Below, one piece after another: positions 24,101 to 36,500 of a DNA stretch of 64,000 bases. The notes under the pieces were generated by a model. That model made no database searches, had not been told where the DNA came from, and was given only the letters and a program-made list of their open reading frames with translations. Within the stretch, counting starts at the first letter, position 1, and the number at the start of each line of letters is the position of its first letter. Made by a program: the position numbers and the translations under genes. The stretch lies in contig JAKCPB010001392.1 of the NCBI GenBank assembly GCA_021442155.1, forward strand, positions 62,001 through 126,000. Reading direction: 5' to 3'. The DNA is from Cymbidium sinense. Taxonomy: Eukaryota > Streptophyta > Magnoliopsida > Asparagales > Orchidaceae.

Positions 24101-27100
24101 CCTGGTGCCTAGTGTTTGTGGGCTTTGTGTGGCCTAGGTTTCTGGGTCAAGGCTCAGGGCTCAGGGTCACCCTAGGCTCAGGATCAGGGTTTGGTGTCAA
24201 GGTTGGGCTCAGCCTCAGTTTATAGCTTTGGTCAGGCCTAGTGCCCAGGGTCAGTTTAGAGCCCAGTTAGGGCCCAGTGGCTCAGGGCCCAGGTCAGGGC
24301 TCAGTGGCCTCTGGCCCAGGATCTGTGGCCGTAGGGAGCAAGTCTGGGGCCCAGGTCTGGGCCCAGTTAGGCAGCCTCAGGCTCATTCAGGCTGCCTTGG
24401 CCTAGGGTTTGTGGCTGGGCACAGGATTTAGAGGTCAGGGTCATTTTGGGTTTTAGGTTAATATGCAACAACCAGTAGGTTTATTTATTTATCTTTTATT
24501 TTATTTTATTTTATTTATTATTTTAATATTTTTAGGTTTATTAGTTTAAGTTTATTTTAATATTTAGCTATGTTTAACGCTTATTTTTTAATTTAGTTTT
24601 ATTTTTATTTTATTTTTTTAGTTTTATTTTATTTTTATTTATCTAGGTTTTATTTTAGGTTTATTTTTAAGGTTTTATCTAGTTTGGAGTTTAGGTTTTC
24701 TTTTAATTTATTTTATTTTATTTAGTTTCGGGTTTAGGTTTAGTTAATTTTAGGTTTGGTTTAGGTTTTATTTAATTTAGTTTATTTTATTTTAGTTTAG
24801 GTTTAGGTTTTTTTTGTTTATTTTTTGTTTGGTTTTTTTTAAAGTTTAGAGTTTAAGTTTTTATTTTATTTTATTTTAGGTTTATTTATTTTATTTTAGG
24901 TTTCTTATATTAGTTTATTTTTTAAGTTTAGGTTTAGGTTTAAGTTTATTTTTTAGTTGAGTTTTATTTTTATTTTATTTTTTAGGTTTAGGTTATATTT
25001 TTTAATTTTAGGTTCAGGTTTAGGTTTTTATTTTATTTTTTTAGGTTTAGGTTTAGGTTTTAGGTTTTATTTTTTACTTTAGGTTTAGGTTTATATTTAG
25101 TTTATCTTACTTCATTTAGTTTAAGTTTGATTTAGGTTTAGTTTATTTTTGGTTTAGGTTGAGGTTTTATTTATTTTAGTTTAGTTTATTTTAGTTTAGG
25201 TTTAATTTTATTTTATTTTGTTTATTTAATTTTCATAATAGGTTTAGTTTCTTTATTTTAGTTTAGGGTTGAGGGTTTATTTTTTTTATTTATTTTTAGG
25301 TTTTTTTAGGTTTTTGGTTTAGGTTAGGTTTTTTATTTTAGTTTAGTTTATTTTAGTTAGGTTTAATTTTATTTTATTTTGTTTTTTATTTTCTAATAGG
25401 TTTAGTTTCTTTATTTTAGTTTAGGGTTAGGTTTTATTTTTTTATTTATTTTAGGTTTTTTTAGGTTTAGGTATTTATTTTATATTTAGGTTTTAGGTTT
25501 ATTTTATGTTTAGTTTTAATTTTATTTAGGTTTTTTATTCTTAGGTTTATTTTATTTTTTAGTATATTTTAGGTTTTTATTTATTTTATTTTATTTTATT
25601 TTTAATTTTTAATTTTATTTTATTTTTAGGTTTAGGTTTAGGTTTTAATTTAGGAATTTATTTTATTTTATTTTATTTTATGATTTTATTTAGGTTTATT
25701 TTTTTTATTTTCTTTTTAGGTTTTATTTAGTTTAGGTTTAGGTTTTTAGGTTTTTAGGGGTTAGGGTTTAGGGTTTTGGGATTTAGGGTATAGGGTTTTA
25801 TTTTTTAGGGTTTAGAGTTTAAGGTTTAGCGTTAGAATTTAGGGTTTAAGATTTAGGGTTTATGGTTTATTTTAGGTTTTTAGGTTTAAGGTTTATTTTA
25901 GGGTTTTGGGTTTAGGTTATTATGTTTATGGTTTTATGGTTTAGGTTTTTTATTAGGTTTAGGGTTTATTTTATTTATGGGTTAGTTTAGGGTTTATTAT
26001 TTATTTTTTTTTTAATTTAGTAAGTTTAGGTTTATTTAGTTTATTTTATTTTTTTTATTTTATTTAGGTTTTGTTTTATTTTATTTAGTTTATTTATTTT
26101 AGGTTTATTTATTTTAGTTTAAGTTTTTTATTTTAGTTTATTTTCTTGGTTTATGTGCAGGTTAATGCTTATTATTTAATTTAGTTTTATTTTTATTTTT
26201 ATTTTTTAGGTTTAGACTTTATTTTTTTATTTTTTGGTTTAGGGTTTAGGTTTTTTTTAGGTTTAGGTTTTAGGTTTTTATTTAAGTTTATTTTAAGGTT
26301 TTATTTTATAGTTTAAGTTTAGTTTTTCTTCTAGTTTATTTAGTTTTGGGTTTAGGTTTAGTTAATTTTAGGTTTAGGTTTAGTTTATTTTAGTTTAGGT
26401 TTAGGCTTTTTGTTTATTTTAGGTTTAGGTTATTTTTTTTAAAGTTCAGGGTTTAGGTATTTTTTATTTTTAGGTTCAAGTTTAGGTATTTATTTTATTT
26501 TTTTATGTTTAGGTTTTGGTTTTATTTTTTGTTTATTTTTTAGGTTTATTTATTTTTTATTTTAGGTTTAGGTTTATTTTATTTTTAGTTTATTTTATTT
26601 CATTTAGTTTAGGTTTAGGTTTAGGTTTAATTTATTTTAGGTTTAGGTTGAGGTTTTATTTATTTTAGTTTAAGTTTAGGTTTATTTTATTTTCATTTTA
26701 GGTTTGGTTTTTTTTAGTTTAGGGTTAAGGTTTTATTTTTTTTATTTATTTTTAGATTTTTTTTAGGTTTAGGTTTTTATTTTATTTCATTTTAGGTTTA
26801 TTTTAATTTTATTTTACGTTTAGTTTTAATTTTATTTAAGTTTTTTATTCTTAGCTTAAAATTATTTTTTAGTCTAGTTTAGGTTTTTATTTATTTTATT
26901 TTATTTTATTTTAACTTTTTTTATTTTATTTTATTTTCAGGTTTAGGTTTAAGTTATAGTTTAGGTTTTTACTTTATTTTATTTTATAATTATATTGAGG
27001 TTTAAGTTTTTTTAAGGTTTTATTTAGTTTACATTTTTAGGTTTTAAGGGTTTAGGGTTTATGGTTTAACATTTTAGGGTTTAGGGTTTAGGGTTAGGGT

Positions 27101-28363
27101 TTAAGTTTAGGTTTTTAGTTGTTTAGGTTTAGGTTTGGGTTTAGGGTTTAGGTTTAGGGTTTAGTTTAGGTTTAGGGTTTAGTTAGTTTAGGTTTAGGTT
27201 TAGGGTTTAATTTAGTTTTTTTTTATTTTTAGTTTAAGTTTAGTTTTTTTAGTTTAGTTTATTTATTTTAGGTTTAGTTTAATTTTGTTTAGGTTTTATT
27301 TTAGTTTATTTTTTAGGTTTATGTTTAGGTTTATTTTTTTTAGTTAGTTTATATTTATTTTATTTTAGGTTTTGGTTTTATTTTTTATTTTAGGTTTAGG
27401 TTTAGGTTTTTTATTTTTTTTTTTTTTAGGTTTATTTATTTTAGGTTTATTATTTTAGTTTTATTTTTTTTGGTTTAGGTTTAGGTTTATTTTTTTTTGG
27501 TTTAGGTTTTACTATTTTAGTTTAGTTTATTTTAGTTTAGGTTTAGGTTTATTTTATTTTCTTTATTTTAGGTTTAGTTTTTTAAAAAAAAAATTTAGGG
27601 TTTAGGTTTAATTTTTAATTTATTTTTAAGTTTTATTTTTAGATTTATTTTTTAGGTTTAACTTTTTATTTTATTTTATTTTATTTTTTTATGTTTGGGT
27701 TTTATTTTATTTAGGTTTATTTTTTTGTAGTTTAGTTTACATTTTTATTTATTTTATTTTAGTTTAGTCTTTATTTGTTATTTTATTTTAGGTTTAGGTT
27801 TAAGTTTTATTTTTTAAATTTTAATTTTAGTTTATTTAGTTTAGGTTTAAGATTTTAAGTTTTAACGTTTAGGGTTTTAGGTTTAGGTTTATGGTTTAAG
27901 TTTAGGAGTTAGATTAGTAGTGGTTTAGGGTTTAGGTTTAGGTTTGAGTGGTTTTGGGGTTTAGGTGGTAGGGTTAGGAGTTTAGGGTTAGGATTTAGAA
28001 GTGTTTAGGTTTAAGGTTTTAGGTTCGAGTTTAGGGATTTAGAGTTTAAACTTTAGGTTTAGAGGTTTCTGATTTAGGGTTTAGGTTTAAACTTAGGGTT
28101 TTTAAATTTTTAGTATATTTTTTATTTAAGGTTTTAGGTTTAGGGTTTATAGGTTTAGAGTTTAGGGTTTAGGGTTTAGGTTTTGGTTTAGGGTTTAGTT
28201 TAGTGTTAGTTTTATGGTTTAGGTTTAGGGTTTAGGGTTATTTTAAATTAAATAGGTATATTTAAGGTTTATTTAGTTTATTTAGTTGATTTTTTATTTA
28301 GTTTAGTTTATTTATTTTAGGGTTTAGGGTTTAGGGTTAAGGGTTTAGGGTTTAGGGTTTAGG
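21116..28363 (+). repeat. Telomere-like higher-order satellite, block D
   Basis: Same orientation as the other blocks. Junction boxes lie near 21,268, 21,728 (TTTTAAAATTAAGTAAACCG), 22,709, 24,458, 26,008 and 28,240. Cores lie near 21,120-21,265, 21,420-21,727, 22,480-22,700, 24,010-24,450, 25,740-26,000, 27,020-27,215, 27,840-28,235 and 28,315-28,363. Spacer landmarks such as TTTTACATTAAG (near 23,846) keep their order. Several cores here are unusually C-rich. No gene is seen. Confidence 0.87.
24040..24445 (+). repeat. GC-rich variant telomere-like core
   Basis: Inside block D this core keeps the heptamer rhythm, but TTTAGGG is replaced by CTCAGGG, GTCAGGG, GCCCAGG and GGCCCAGGG. It is the most GC-rich stretch of the satellite, and an open frame of 67 codons at 24,228-24,431 is a by-product of the composition. 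Similar, smaller patches are at 11,940-12,110, 13,190-13,220, 20,460-20,500, 21,425-21,690 and 22,490-22,620. Confidence 0.8.
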
Positions 28364-28460
28364 AAACTAAAAAATTATACCTAAAATTAAAAAATAAAAC
28401 CTAAACTAAACCTAAAAATAAAATAAAACTAAACAAATAAAAATAAAACAAAAAATAAGA
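28364..28460 (-). repeat. Inverted 97-bp piece of the satellite
   Basis: After a TTTAGGG run the strand composition flips to A/C: ACCTAAACTAAACCTAAAAA and similar, which is the AT-rich spacer read from the other strand. It is the only clear reversal of orientation in about 35 kb of satellite, and it abuts the unique island that follows. Confidence 0.88.
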
Positions 28461-28765
28461 AAAAAGTATTATATTATGTATATTTAATTACTTCTTGTTA
28501 TCAATATTAAATCAAGAATAAACTATTTTATATAATTTATTCTAATTTATCAAGTGTAAAAATGATAATTATGAGTTTGAATATTCTTTTCATTACTTAA
28601 TATTATTAAGGGTAGAATGCTAGTGAATTTATGTCTAATTATTACTGATAATGGATCTGATATTTTACTTAGAGGTTATTGATTATAAAAAAAAGATACA
28701 TATTCTTAACCATCCACTTTTAAGAGTAATTTCACTTCCTTTCTTTCGGTTGATGTATTTTTTTC
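28461..28765. other. Non-satellite island, possible protease remnant
   Basis: About 300 bp of mixed-composition DNA within the satellite. One + frame near 28,615-28,680 reads RMLVNLCLIITDNGSDILL. This weakly resembles the active-site region of plant gypsy aspartic proteases (LVD-GSSADIL), but the catalytic D-[TS/N]-G context is out of register and a stop follows. It may be a tiny retroelement scrap. I see nothing else in it. Confidence 0.3.
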
Positions 28766-29979
28766 CTTTTATTTAGTTTAGGTTAATGTTGTATTTGTAG
28801 GTTTATTTTTTAGGTTTAGGTTTTTATTTAATTTTTATTTAATTTTATTTTTATTTTAGGTTTGCTTTTTATTTTATTTAGGTTTCTTATATTTTAGTTT
28901 AGTTTAGGATTTTATTTATTTTATTTTAGTTTAGTTTTTATTTTTTATTTTATTTTCTTTTTAGGTTTAGGTTTAGGTTTTAGTTTATGTTTTTATTTTA
29001 TTTTAATTTATTATTTTATTTCTATTTAGGTTTCCTTTTTTTTGGGTTTTGTTTAGTTTAGGTTTAGGATTTTAGTATTTTTTGGGTTTAGGGTTTAGGT
29101 TAGGTTTTAGGTTTTCATTTTAGGTTTATTTTAGGTTTTTTATTTTTTGGTTTATTTTTTATTTAGTTATTTTATTTTATTTAGGTTTAGGTTTAGGTTT
29201 AGGTTTTATTTATTTTAGTTTAGTTTATATTATAATATGTTTAGGTTTATTTTATTTTATTTTAGGTTTAGATTTTTTAGTTTAGGGTTTATGTTTATTT
29301 TTATTTATTTTTAGGTTTATTTTTTTATGTTTAGGTTTTATTTAGTTTTTATTTTATTTTATTTTAGGTTTATTTTATTTTTATTTTATGTTTAGTTTTT
29401 TTTTATTTAGGTTTATTACACTTAGGTTTGTTTTATTTTTTAGTTTAGTTTAGGTTTCTAATTATTTTATTTTAGTTTATTTTTACTTTTTTATTTTATT
29501 TTATTTTTAGGTTTAGGTTTTAGTTTAGGTTTTTTATATTATTTTTAGGTTTTATTTAGTTTAGGTTGAGGTTTTTAGGTTTTTAGGGTTTATGGTTTAC
29601 GATTTAGGGTTTAGGGTTTAGGGTTTCGGGTTTAGGGTTTTAGCGTTTAGGGTTTTGGAGTTAGCATTTAGGATTAGGGTTTATGGTTCAGGGTTTAGGG
29701 TTTAGCGTTTAGGTTTTATAGTTTTTAGGGTTTATGATTTACGATTTAGGGTTTAGGGTTTAGTGTTTAGGGTTTAGGGTTAGTTTTAGTGTTTAGTTCT
29801 TAGGGTTTAGGATTTAGAGTTTTGGGTTTAGGGTTTAGGTTTATGGTTTGTTTTAAATTAAGTTTAGGTTTAGGTTTATTTAGTTTAGGTTTAGGGTTTA
29901 GTTTAGGTTTATTTTAAGTTTAGGGTTAGGTTTTAGTTTATAGTTTAGGGTTCTCAATTTTTTTATTTATTTATTTTTT
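28766..29979 (+). repeat. Telomere-like higher-order satellite, block E
   Basis: Satellite in the usual orientation. The main TTTAGGG core is at 29,575-29,850, followed by a shortened junction box (TTTTAAATTAAG) near 29,850, with a smaller core at 29,075-29,110. Spacer order is as in block A. No gene is seen. Confidence 0.87.
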
Positions 29980-30372
29980 AAAAAAAAAATTAGATTTACA
30001 TTTCTTCTTCTTTATTTCATCAAGTAACACATCAAGTTTTTAAGAACAATGACATAGATCAAAAAACACATAGAAAATCAAAACCTGATCACTAGAACTA
30101 TCTCTATGGACATAGTTCACAAGTAGTAGATCCATTGGCGTTCTTTTGTTTCTCCCAATCCACCAGACCTCTCAAGTTGTGGGATCCATCATCCTTATCT
30201 CTCCCAACGTGTAACCTTCAGCCCTCCTCCCTCCATAACCACCACCTCAGAACCACCTCCATATCCTCCACTCCAAATCCCCACCACATTGTGATAAGCG
30301 CCTCCACCTTCACCTCCACTTGAGTCTGGGCGAGCACGGTTGGTGATGTTCACAAACAAGGTTACATTCTTA
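29980..30372 (-). pseudogene. Glycine-rich RNA-binding protein fragment 3 with 3' UTR
   Basis: On the minus strand this begins AAGAATGT at the satellite edge, reads NITNRARPDSSGGEGGGAYH (the RRM end joined to the Gly-rich tail), then GGYGGGSEVVV, with frameshifts. The 3' UTR matches fragments 2 and 4 (shared words ACTATGTCCATAGAGATAGT and GATGTGTTACTTGATGAAAT) and ends at an A/T run near 29,980. It has no intact frame. The upstream edge is the same sequence position as in fragment 4 and within a few bases of fragment 1. Confidence 0.72.
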
Positions 30373-31104
30373 TATAGTTTTGTGGTTTTAGGTTTAGGTT
30401 TATATTTTAATATATTTAGTTACTTAGGTTTAGGTTTAGGGTTTAGGTTTAGGGTTTAGGTTTAGGGTTTAGGGTTTTAGTTTTGGGTTTAGGGTTTAGT
30501 TTAGGTTTAGGGTTTTAGTGTTTAGGGTTGGGGTTTAGGGTTTGGGTTAGTTTTAGGTTAGGGTTTCATTTTTTTTTTAATTTTTTAAACTAGTAGGTTT
30601 ATGTTTATTTTTTATTATTAATTTATTTTATTTATTTATTATTTTTATAGGTTTATTTTATTTTATTTAGTTTTATTTTTTTTAAGTTACTTTATTTTAG
30701 TTTAGGTTTTCTAGTTCAGTTTATTTTAAGGTTAAAGTTTAGGTTTAGGTTTTTTTTTAGTTTAGTTTTATTCTATTTTTTAGGTTTTGGTTTATTTTTT
30801 ATTTTTAGGTTTAGGTTTAGGTTTTATTTTATTTTTTAGGTTTATGTTTTAGGTTTTTATTTTAAGTTTATTTTTAGGTTTTATTTTTTTTGTTTAGGTT
30901 TAGGTTAATTTTTAGTTTATTTATTTATTTTTAGTTTAGGGTTTAGGTTTAGTTTATTTTAGGTTTAGGTTTAGGTTTTATTTATTTTAGTTTAGTTTAT
31001 TTTAGTTTAGGTGTAAGTTTATTTTATTTTGTTTATTTTATTTTCAGTTTAGGTTTAGGTTTTTTTTTTAGTTTAGATTGTAGGTTTTCTTTTTTTTATT
31101 TTTG
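30373..31104 (+). repeat. Telomere-like satellite, block F
   Basis: A short core at 30,420-30,560, a degraded junction box near 30,580 (TTTTTTAAACTAGTAGG) and ordered spacer up to about 31,104, where the satellite ends abruptly against LTR-derived sequence. No gene is seen. Confidence 0.85.
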
Positions 31105-32410
31105 GATGTATGGGTAGAGGTACTTTTTGAGGTGATTATTGAAGTATAATGTACTATCTCGAAAGATAGAGGCATCACCTACAATGGATCTAATCACATA
31201 ATAAGGACTCTAAAGTATCTTGGGTCTTGAATGTAAGATTTTCCCCTACTTTACATGGATAAATAAAGTAGGTTTATATTAAACTAGGTTCTTAAGTTCT
31301 ATGGAGTAAGCCTCCATAGTTAATTACATCTTAGAAATGAAATTTCTAAGAATACTCTCGATTAAAGTAATTATTTTCTTTAAAAATTTCAAGGTTTATC
31401 TAAGGATTTGTTGTATTTGGAAAATCAATTGGGAAAGTTTTGAGAAGACTTATTTTGGAATCCAAATGAAATAAGTAGGAAATGTTAATTTAGGAAGCTA
31501 GTGATCATTCTAATTTATCTATGGTTGGGCTTTATAATTTTGAAGTTGAGAGATTTATATGTTTTGAGTTAAAATTTAGATTGGCTTAGAATCTACTAAT
31601 ACAGGTTGTGGGAATGCCTAAGAGGTGAGGATTTATGCTCGTAGCAAATAAAATAGCTACCTTTTTAAATCTAGAGATGCGCTAAAGCACCTAAATTTAA
31701 GCGACAAGTGGACATAAGGGTTTACCTCCGAGAGAATAAATTGTCGACTTGGACTTATAACCACACAGGTGGCCACCTAACTCCTCCTATGATTATATAA
31801 CCATGTATTATCTTATGAATTACAAGATAGCTAGGGTAGTTATTTAATTAGAAAGAGACTAAAGTCCTAAACACACTCCCTAAGAGCATGAGTGGTATAA
31901 GCAAATGACTTAATCTATAGATGAAAAATCTTTTCAAATTTTATTTCATTTTAGACACATTATTTTAACAGAGGCTTTAAGATTTTTTATGCCTAAATGA
32001 TTGCTAAAATAGGTTATGGGTCAAATCAGCTAGAAATGGTGTGCTCCACAACAAAGGAGGCCCTCACAGGTCAAGCATTTTTTTTTATACAAGGATGGAG
32101 ATCCTTCATGTTCAAGAGAAAAAGAACATGCATACATGATGTTAAATCTTTTAATTATCTTATTTATGTCTTAGGGTTTATGATGAGGTTATGAATTGTT
32201 TAAAATTTGGTTATGAGTGACTAGTTGGGTAGAAAAGTTATTTTTATCCAAGACACACATTAAAGCATCAATCATTTGAGAAACTATGAAAGCATGCCAT
32301 CTAATGCACAATGTAAACATAACATCAAAATATTATATAAATAATCATAGAAGAATAAAAGGTCGGTGTGGTTGGGTACCGCCGTACAACCTGAAGAGAG
32401 AAAAGATGGG
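31105..32410 (-). mobile_element. LTR fragment, inverted relative to copy 2
   Basis: Reading the + strand here matches the reverse complement of 50,700-52,105, the 5' LTR of gypsy copy 2. Shared words in order include GTACTATCTC, TAATAAGGACTCTAAAG (one mismatch), CCCCTACTTTACATGGA, CCATAGTTAATTACATCTTA, GGAATGCCTAAGAGGTGAGG (one or two mismatches), CTTGGACTTATAAC, CTAACTCCTCCTATGAT and GAAAGAGACTAAAGTC. The fragment is therefore an LTR in minus orientation. It lacks about 100 bp of its U5 end, where it is cut by satellite at 31,105. The other edge is unclear, because matching fades at about 32,380 where copy 2 is interrupted. The small ORFs inside it are not genes. Confidence 0.82.
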
Positions 32411-33480
32411 TAGTCGAGCTCTTCCCTTATACAACATGGAAAATATGAAAGAATAATTATAATTGTACTAAATGCTATGAGGGGTCTTCTTTCTGCATAT
32501 CTCAATTTTTGATTTGGTTCTTTCTTTGATTTGGATGGTGCTTGCTTTAAAGGCATCAGGGCACCTAGGACAAAGCCTTCTAGCCTATCTAATCTCCCAT
32601 ACTAATCCTAATTCCAATTGCAAAATTACATTTATGTGGGAAAAGTAAATCTAACTACTGCAAAATAGAGGTTAGCTAAATATACATATAATCCCAAGCA
32701 GTTGTATTTATAATTTGGACTTAGCACCCTACATGGGTAACTAAGCCCACCTATCATAACTTGGATTATGCTTAAGGATTTAAGCAACCTATAAAAAGAG
32801 CATTCACATTTATTTTTAAGCATCCCTTAAGCATAATCCCTTATAGAAAACATGATTTGAAAAATATTGGCCAATCATTTAGTCTACAAAGCATACACCC
32901 TAACATCCAATCTAAAATATTACATCATAAAAATTCATATATCACATCGTAAACCATCCTAACTTAGAGCTAGAAGTGGTGACTTAATTCTAATGTGTGT
33001 ATTAAGGCTTATGTGGTAAGTCTTGTTAGGCATTAGTGTTGTATTTTTTGAATGTAGAAGGATTCAATTTAACATGAAAGGATCATTTCACTTGAAGTAG
33101 TTTAATTGATTTGAGAATTTTAATATTTGTTAAATTACTTTCTAAAGTATAAAATTAATTTAGTTTTATTTAGTGAATGGCTTATTAAATGATTTAATTA
33201 ATCCTAAGTTTAGGTTCTCTTTAAATAATCCTATTCAAAATGAAAGGCATCTTAAGATTAATTTAATTCAATTAATACCACATGACATATATTAAATCAT
33301 TCCTTTCCAGCACATGTAACATTAATATGATTTAATCCTATGTGAATTTATACATGCAACATATTTTAGAACACTTAAATGATGAAGGTATGTGTATATT
33401 TAGAATTTATATTTTATTTGATTGAATTATCTAAACATATTAATTTAAAACTTTATCCAAATTCTTATACAAAAGGACAT
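32411..33480. other. No gene seen; probable LTR or U3 sequence
   Basis: About 1.1 kb of AT-rich DNA without a coding frame over 90 codons or a recognisable motif. It follows the inverted LTR without a visible break, so it may be the rest of that LTR's U3, but no second copy exists in the window to test this. Confidence 0.4.
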
Positions 33481-34150
33481 AAGAATGAAATTAAATAGGC
33501 ATGTGTGTTAAACAAGGGAAGTGAGGTAATCAAATGATGATCTCCTTGGAGCTAGCTAAAGCCTGTATTCTCGGATGTCCAAACTATATACCCATTTGCA
33601 TTCAAACATATGTAAATTCATATACATGAACATAAGTAAATCTCCAAATCATATGGCTAATTAATTCAACCACTTAGTCCATTATGAATGCATGCAATCT
33701 TAATGTAAAATAGGATTTTCATTCACTAATCACATATACATATTCATGTAAAAAGATATAGGAATGTACATCTCATTATTAAACCAGAGAAGTGAGGTAA
33801 TCAATTGACCTCCTTGGGGATAACTAAAGACTGGTATTCTCGGGATGTCTAGACTATATACTTGCTTTTCTTGGATACACATGGATGTATACATAAATGA
33901 GGGAAAGAAAACCATGCAACGATTGTATTTTCTTTATTGAATCATTTATATATATGAATTAAAGCTCTACCAAATTCTAATGTTGAAATACATAAGAATG
34001 AAATCAAATAGTATGACATTGTTAAACTAGGGAAGTGAGGTAATCAAATGACCTTGCCTCATGTTCCCAGGATGTTCAGACTATATATCAATTACCATTC
34101 AATCTTATATAAATCAACACATGAATAGTGGAAACAAAACTCAACATTCA
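33481..34150. repeat. Three diverged tandem repeats of about 245-270 bp
   Basis: Three units share GGGAAGTGAGGTAATCAA (starting near 33,518, 33,787 and 34,030), then GACCTCCTTGG, TATTCTCGG-ATGTC, GACTATATA and an ATACATGAA-type end. Units differ by 15-25 percent by eye. They are non-coding and lie in the presumed U3 of the inverted LTR. Confidence 0.82.
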
Positions 34151-35390
34151 AACACTTAAGCTATAAATATGCATTTCTTATGTATTTATAACTAGCATCA
34201 TAACACATATTATTATTCATTTATAAGCTTTTGAAAAATACATTATTATTTAATAGTCTTAATAGCCATGCATATATTAAATTAAATCAACATGCAAGCT
34301 TACATAAAAGAAATTCATTTTATTTTACTTGATTTTGAAAAGATGGATGCATGAATTCAAATGACATACCAAATTTAACATGATTGGAAGAGGACAATCA
34401 AATATAAGCATGTGATTCATTCAACCAAACTAGTTCTTAATGATAATCAAATCAAATAAGATTATTTAAAGCATACCAAAGCTTCTTTATTAATTAAGTT
34501 TTGGATTTGATTTGATTTAAAGAGAGAGAAATCATCACTTGTTGTTTTAAACCCATTCCCACATTAGTGATTTGATTTAATTTAAGGAAATTTAATTAAG
34601 TTGATTTTATGGGTTAATTATGTTGAACCATTATTTAAATGAATTAATTACCCTTACCTATGTCACCTTAAAGTAATTAACTAAATAATTATGAGACTAA
34701 TGCAATTAGCTCATGATTAATAGTTAATTAGAATAAGGGACTTAATTAATTACTATTATGGTTTTCCCACGCATGTGGACTAACCATAAATTCATTAAAC
34801 TCCTTTAGGTTATTAAACACTTAAAGATATACCCCATGATTTAATTAATTAAGGAATGATGTGATTATGATTTCAATTTGATTAAGTGGTTTAAATAATT
34901 AGTTAAATCTTAATTGATTTAATTTTAAAAAATGGTGAAATGAACTTAGGGAAAGGGGTCAAAACCGTATTCCTTAGTTCACTTACTGTTGAATAATGAT
35001 TAATAAACTTAATTAACTAATTTATTATCGTTCATGGGATTAATTAATCATTAGTTAACTTAAAAGAGTAGTTAAGGTTTAATTAGTTAATTTTCTTAAT
35101 TAAGTGACCAATAAATCCCAAGAACATCATGTGAGGCAGAGGTCATCCCATTAAATTAACCCATAAAATATGGGATTAATTGCTCAAGTAAGTAAAGAGT
35201 AATTAAGATAATTAACTTTGTAATTAAACCTTAATTATTGTTCAAAATTAGTTAAGATCATTGTTAATTAATTCTCTTCTAAAATACCATTAAAATGAGT
35301 ATTTATTTTTATTTTTTATTTCTCCATGATTTTTTATGAGTTTTAGAAGTTTCATCCATTAAAATTGATTTATTAACCTAATTAAAGCTT
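34151..35390. other. AT-rich stretch without genes
   Basis: This stretch is dominated by TTAATTAATT-type words and long A/T runs. I found no motif, RNA gene or coding frame. It is probably a retroelement-derived spacer. Confidence 0.5.
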
Positions 35391-36500
35391 AATCATGTTG
35401 GCGCCACATGGTGCGCTGACGCGGTGTGCTTTCCATATGGTGCCATGAGATTGGCTACTTAAAACTTATCCAACTCAACGCCTACATGGTGGCGGCAAAT
35501 GTCCTTTCTCATTTACCATCTGATCTAAGATTGGATGGCTATGATTAATCTCGTAGGTTAATATGATTAAATCAAATCGATCTAGTGATCTAATCACGGC
35601 CATCCATTTAAATCACATTGAATGGATAGTGCATGATCCAACATCATGGGAGTAAGGGAGAATAGAGTACGTCCTCCATTGCTCACTTGATCAGAGCTTA
35701 CCCGAGCTTGGATCAACTCCAAAAGGATCCCACACCTTCATGACATCAATTGATGGGGATCCAACGATCAAGATCACACGAGATGCAAGTTTTCTTCAAA
35801 AAACTCCAACCCATTTTTGCCCAAGGTTTGGAAGCATACCTTGAGCTCAAGGCGGTGGCTTGAACAATTGAGGAAACTTTATCTAGTGGAGATGAAGTCC
35901 TATTGAGTAGTAATTGGATTAATTCCTTGATGTTCACTCAGAAGGCCATGATCCGATGATTTGGAGCTCAACTTTGATCAAAGTCCTACCTCTGGTACTC
36001 GAGAAGCTTCAGAGATGATTTGTCCTTCCTCGATGATACATAGGGAAGGTGCGTGCAAAGTTAATTTAGTTTGATGGAGAAATGGGATGTTAGGTCGAAA
36101 TGGAGTGTCTATTTTGGGATGGGAGAATAGCATTTTTGTGATGAACAAGCTTGAGAGCTTAGGGAATGGCTCTAGCAGCTTGTCTTGGGTAGCTAAGGCT
36201 CTAAGGAATGACTTTTGTGTGTGTTTGAATGGAAATGAGGGGGTGTATACCCCCGTTCATCTTAATCGGATGGTGGGATCAGGTTTGGCTTATAATGGCC
36301 GTTCGGCCAACTTAGGGAGTCATGGGTGGCAGGGAGGTGGTGAGTTGGCTCAGCTTGGTTGGGTGAAGGTGTGGAGGTGGCTGCCAAGGAGGAATCATGG
36401 GTGCCCTATGGGTTTCAAATGCTCCACTAGGGAGGATGAAGTGATTTCAGCTCCCATGGCGGGGTCAACCACCACTTGGTCGGGTTGGGCAATGTCTTAG
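35391..36500. other. Unassigned sequence with a 137-codon open frame
   Basis: The base composition becomes balanced here (GGCGCCACATGGTGCGCTGA at 35,400), with paired words such as GATCTAATCACGGCCATCCA that are common in plant LTRs. The open frame at 36,087-36,500 (+) is the longest uninterrupted frame in this part. It starts MLGRNGVSILG and contains GGGELAQLGWVKVWRW. It has no domain that I recognise, no supporting intron signals and no homologous frame elsewhere in the window. I judge it a chance frame in LTR or spacer DNA, but it could be the remains of an unknown ORF. Confidence 0.35.

Noticed and set aside
24228..24431. 67-codon frame with Gly/Pro/Gln repeats
   Set aside because: It is a product of the C-rich telomere-like heptamers and has no start context or homologue in the window.
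36087..36500. A 137-codon gene
   Set aside because: No recognisable domain, splice signals or related frame; it lies among retroelement-derived repeats. Kept only as a low-confidence note.
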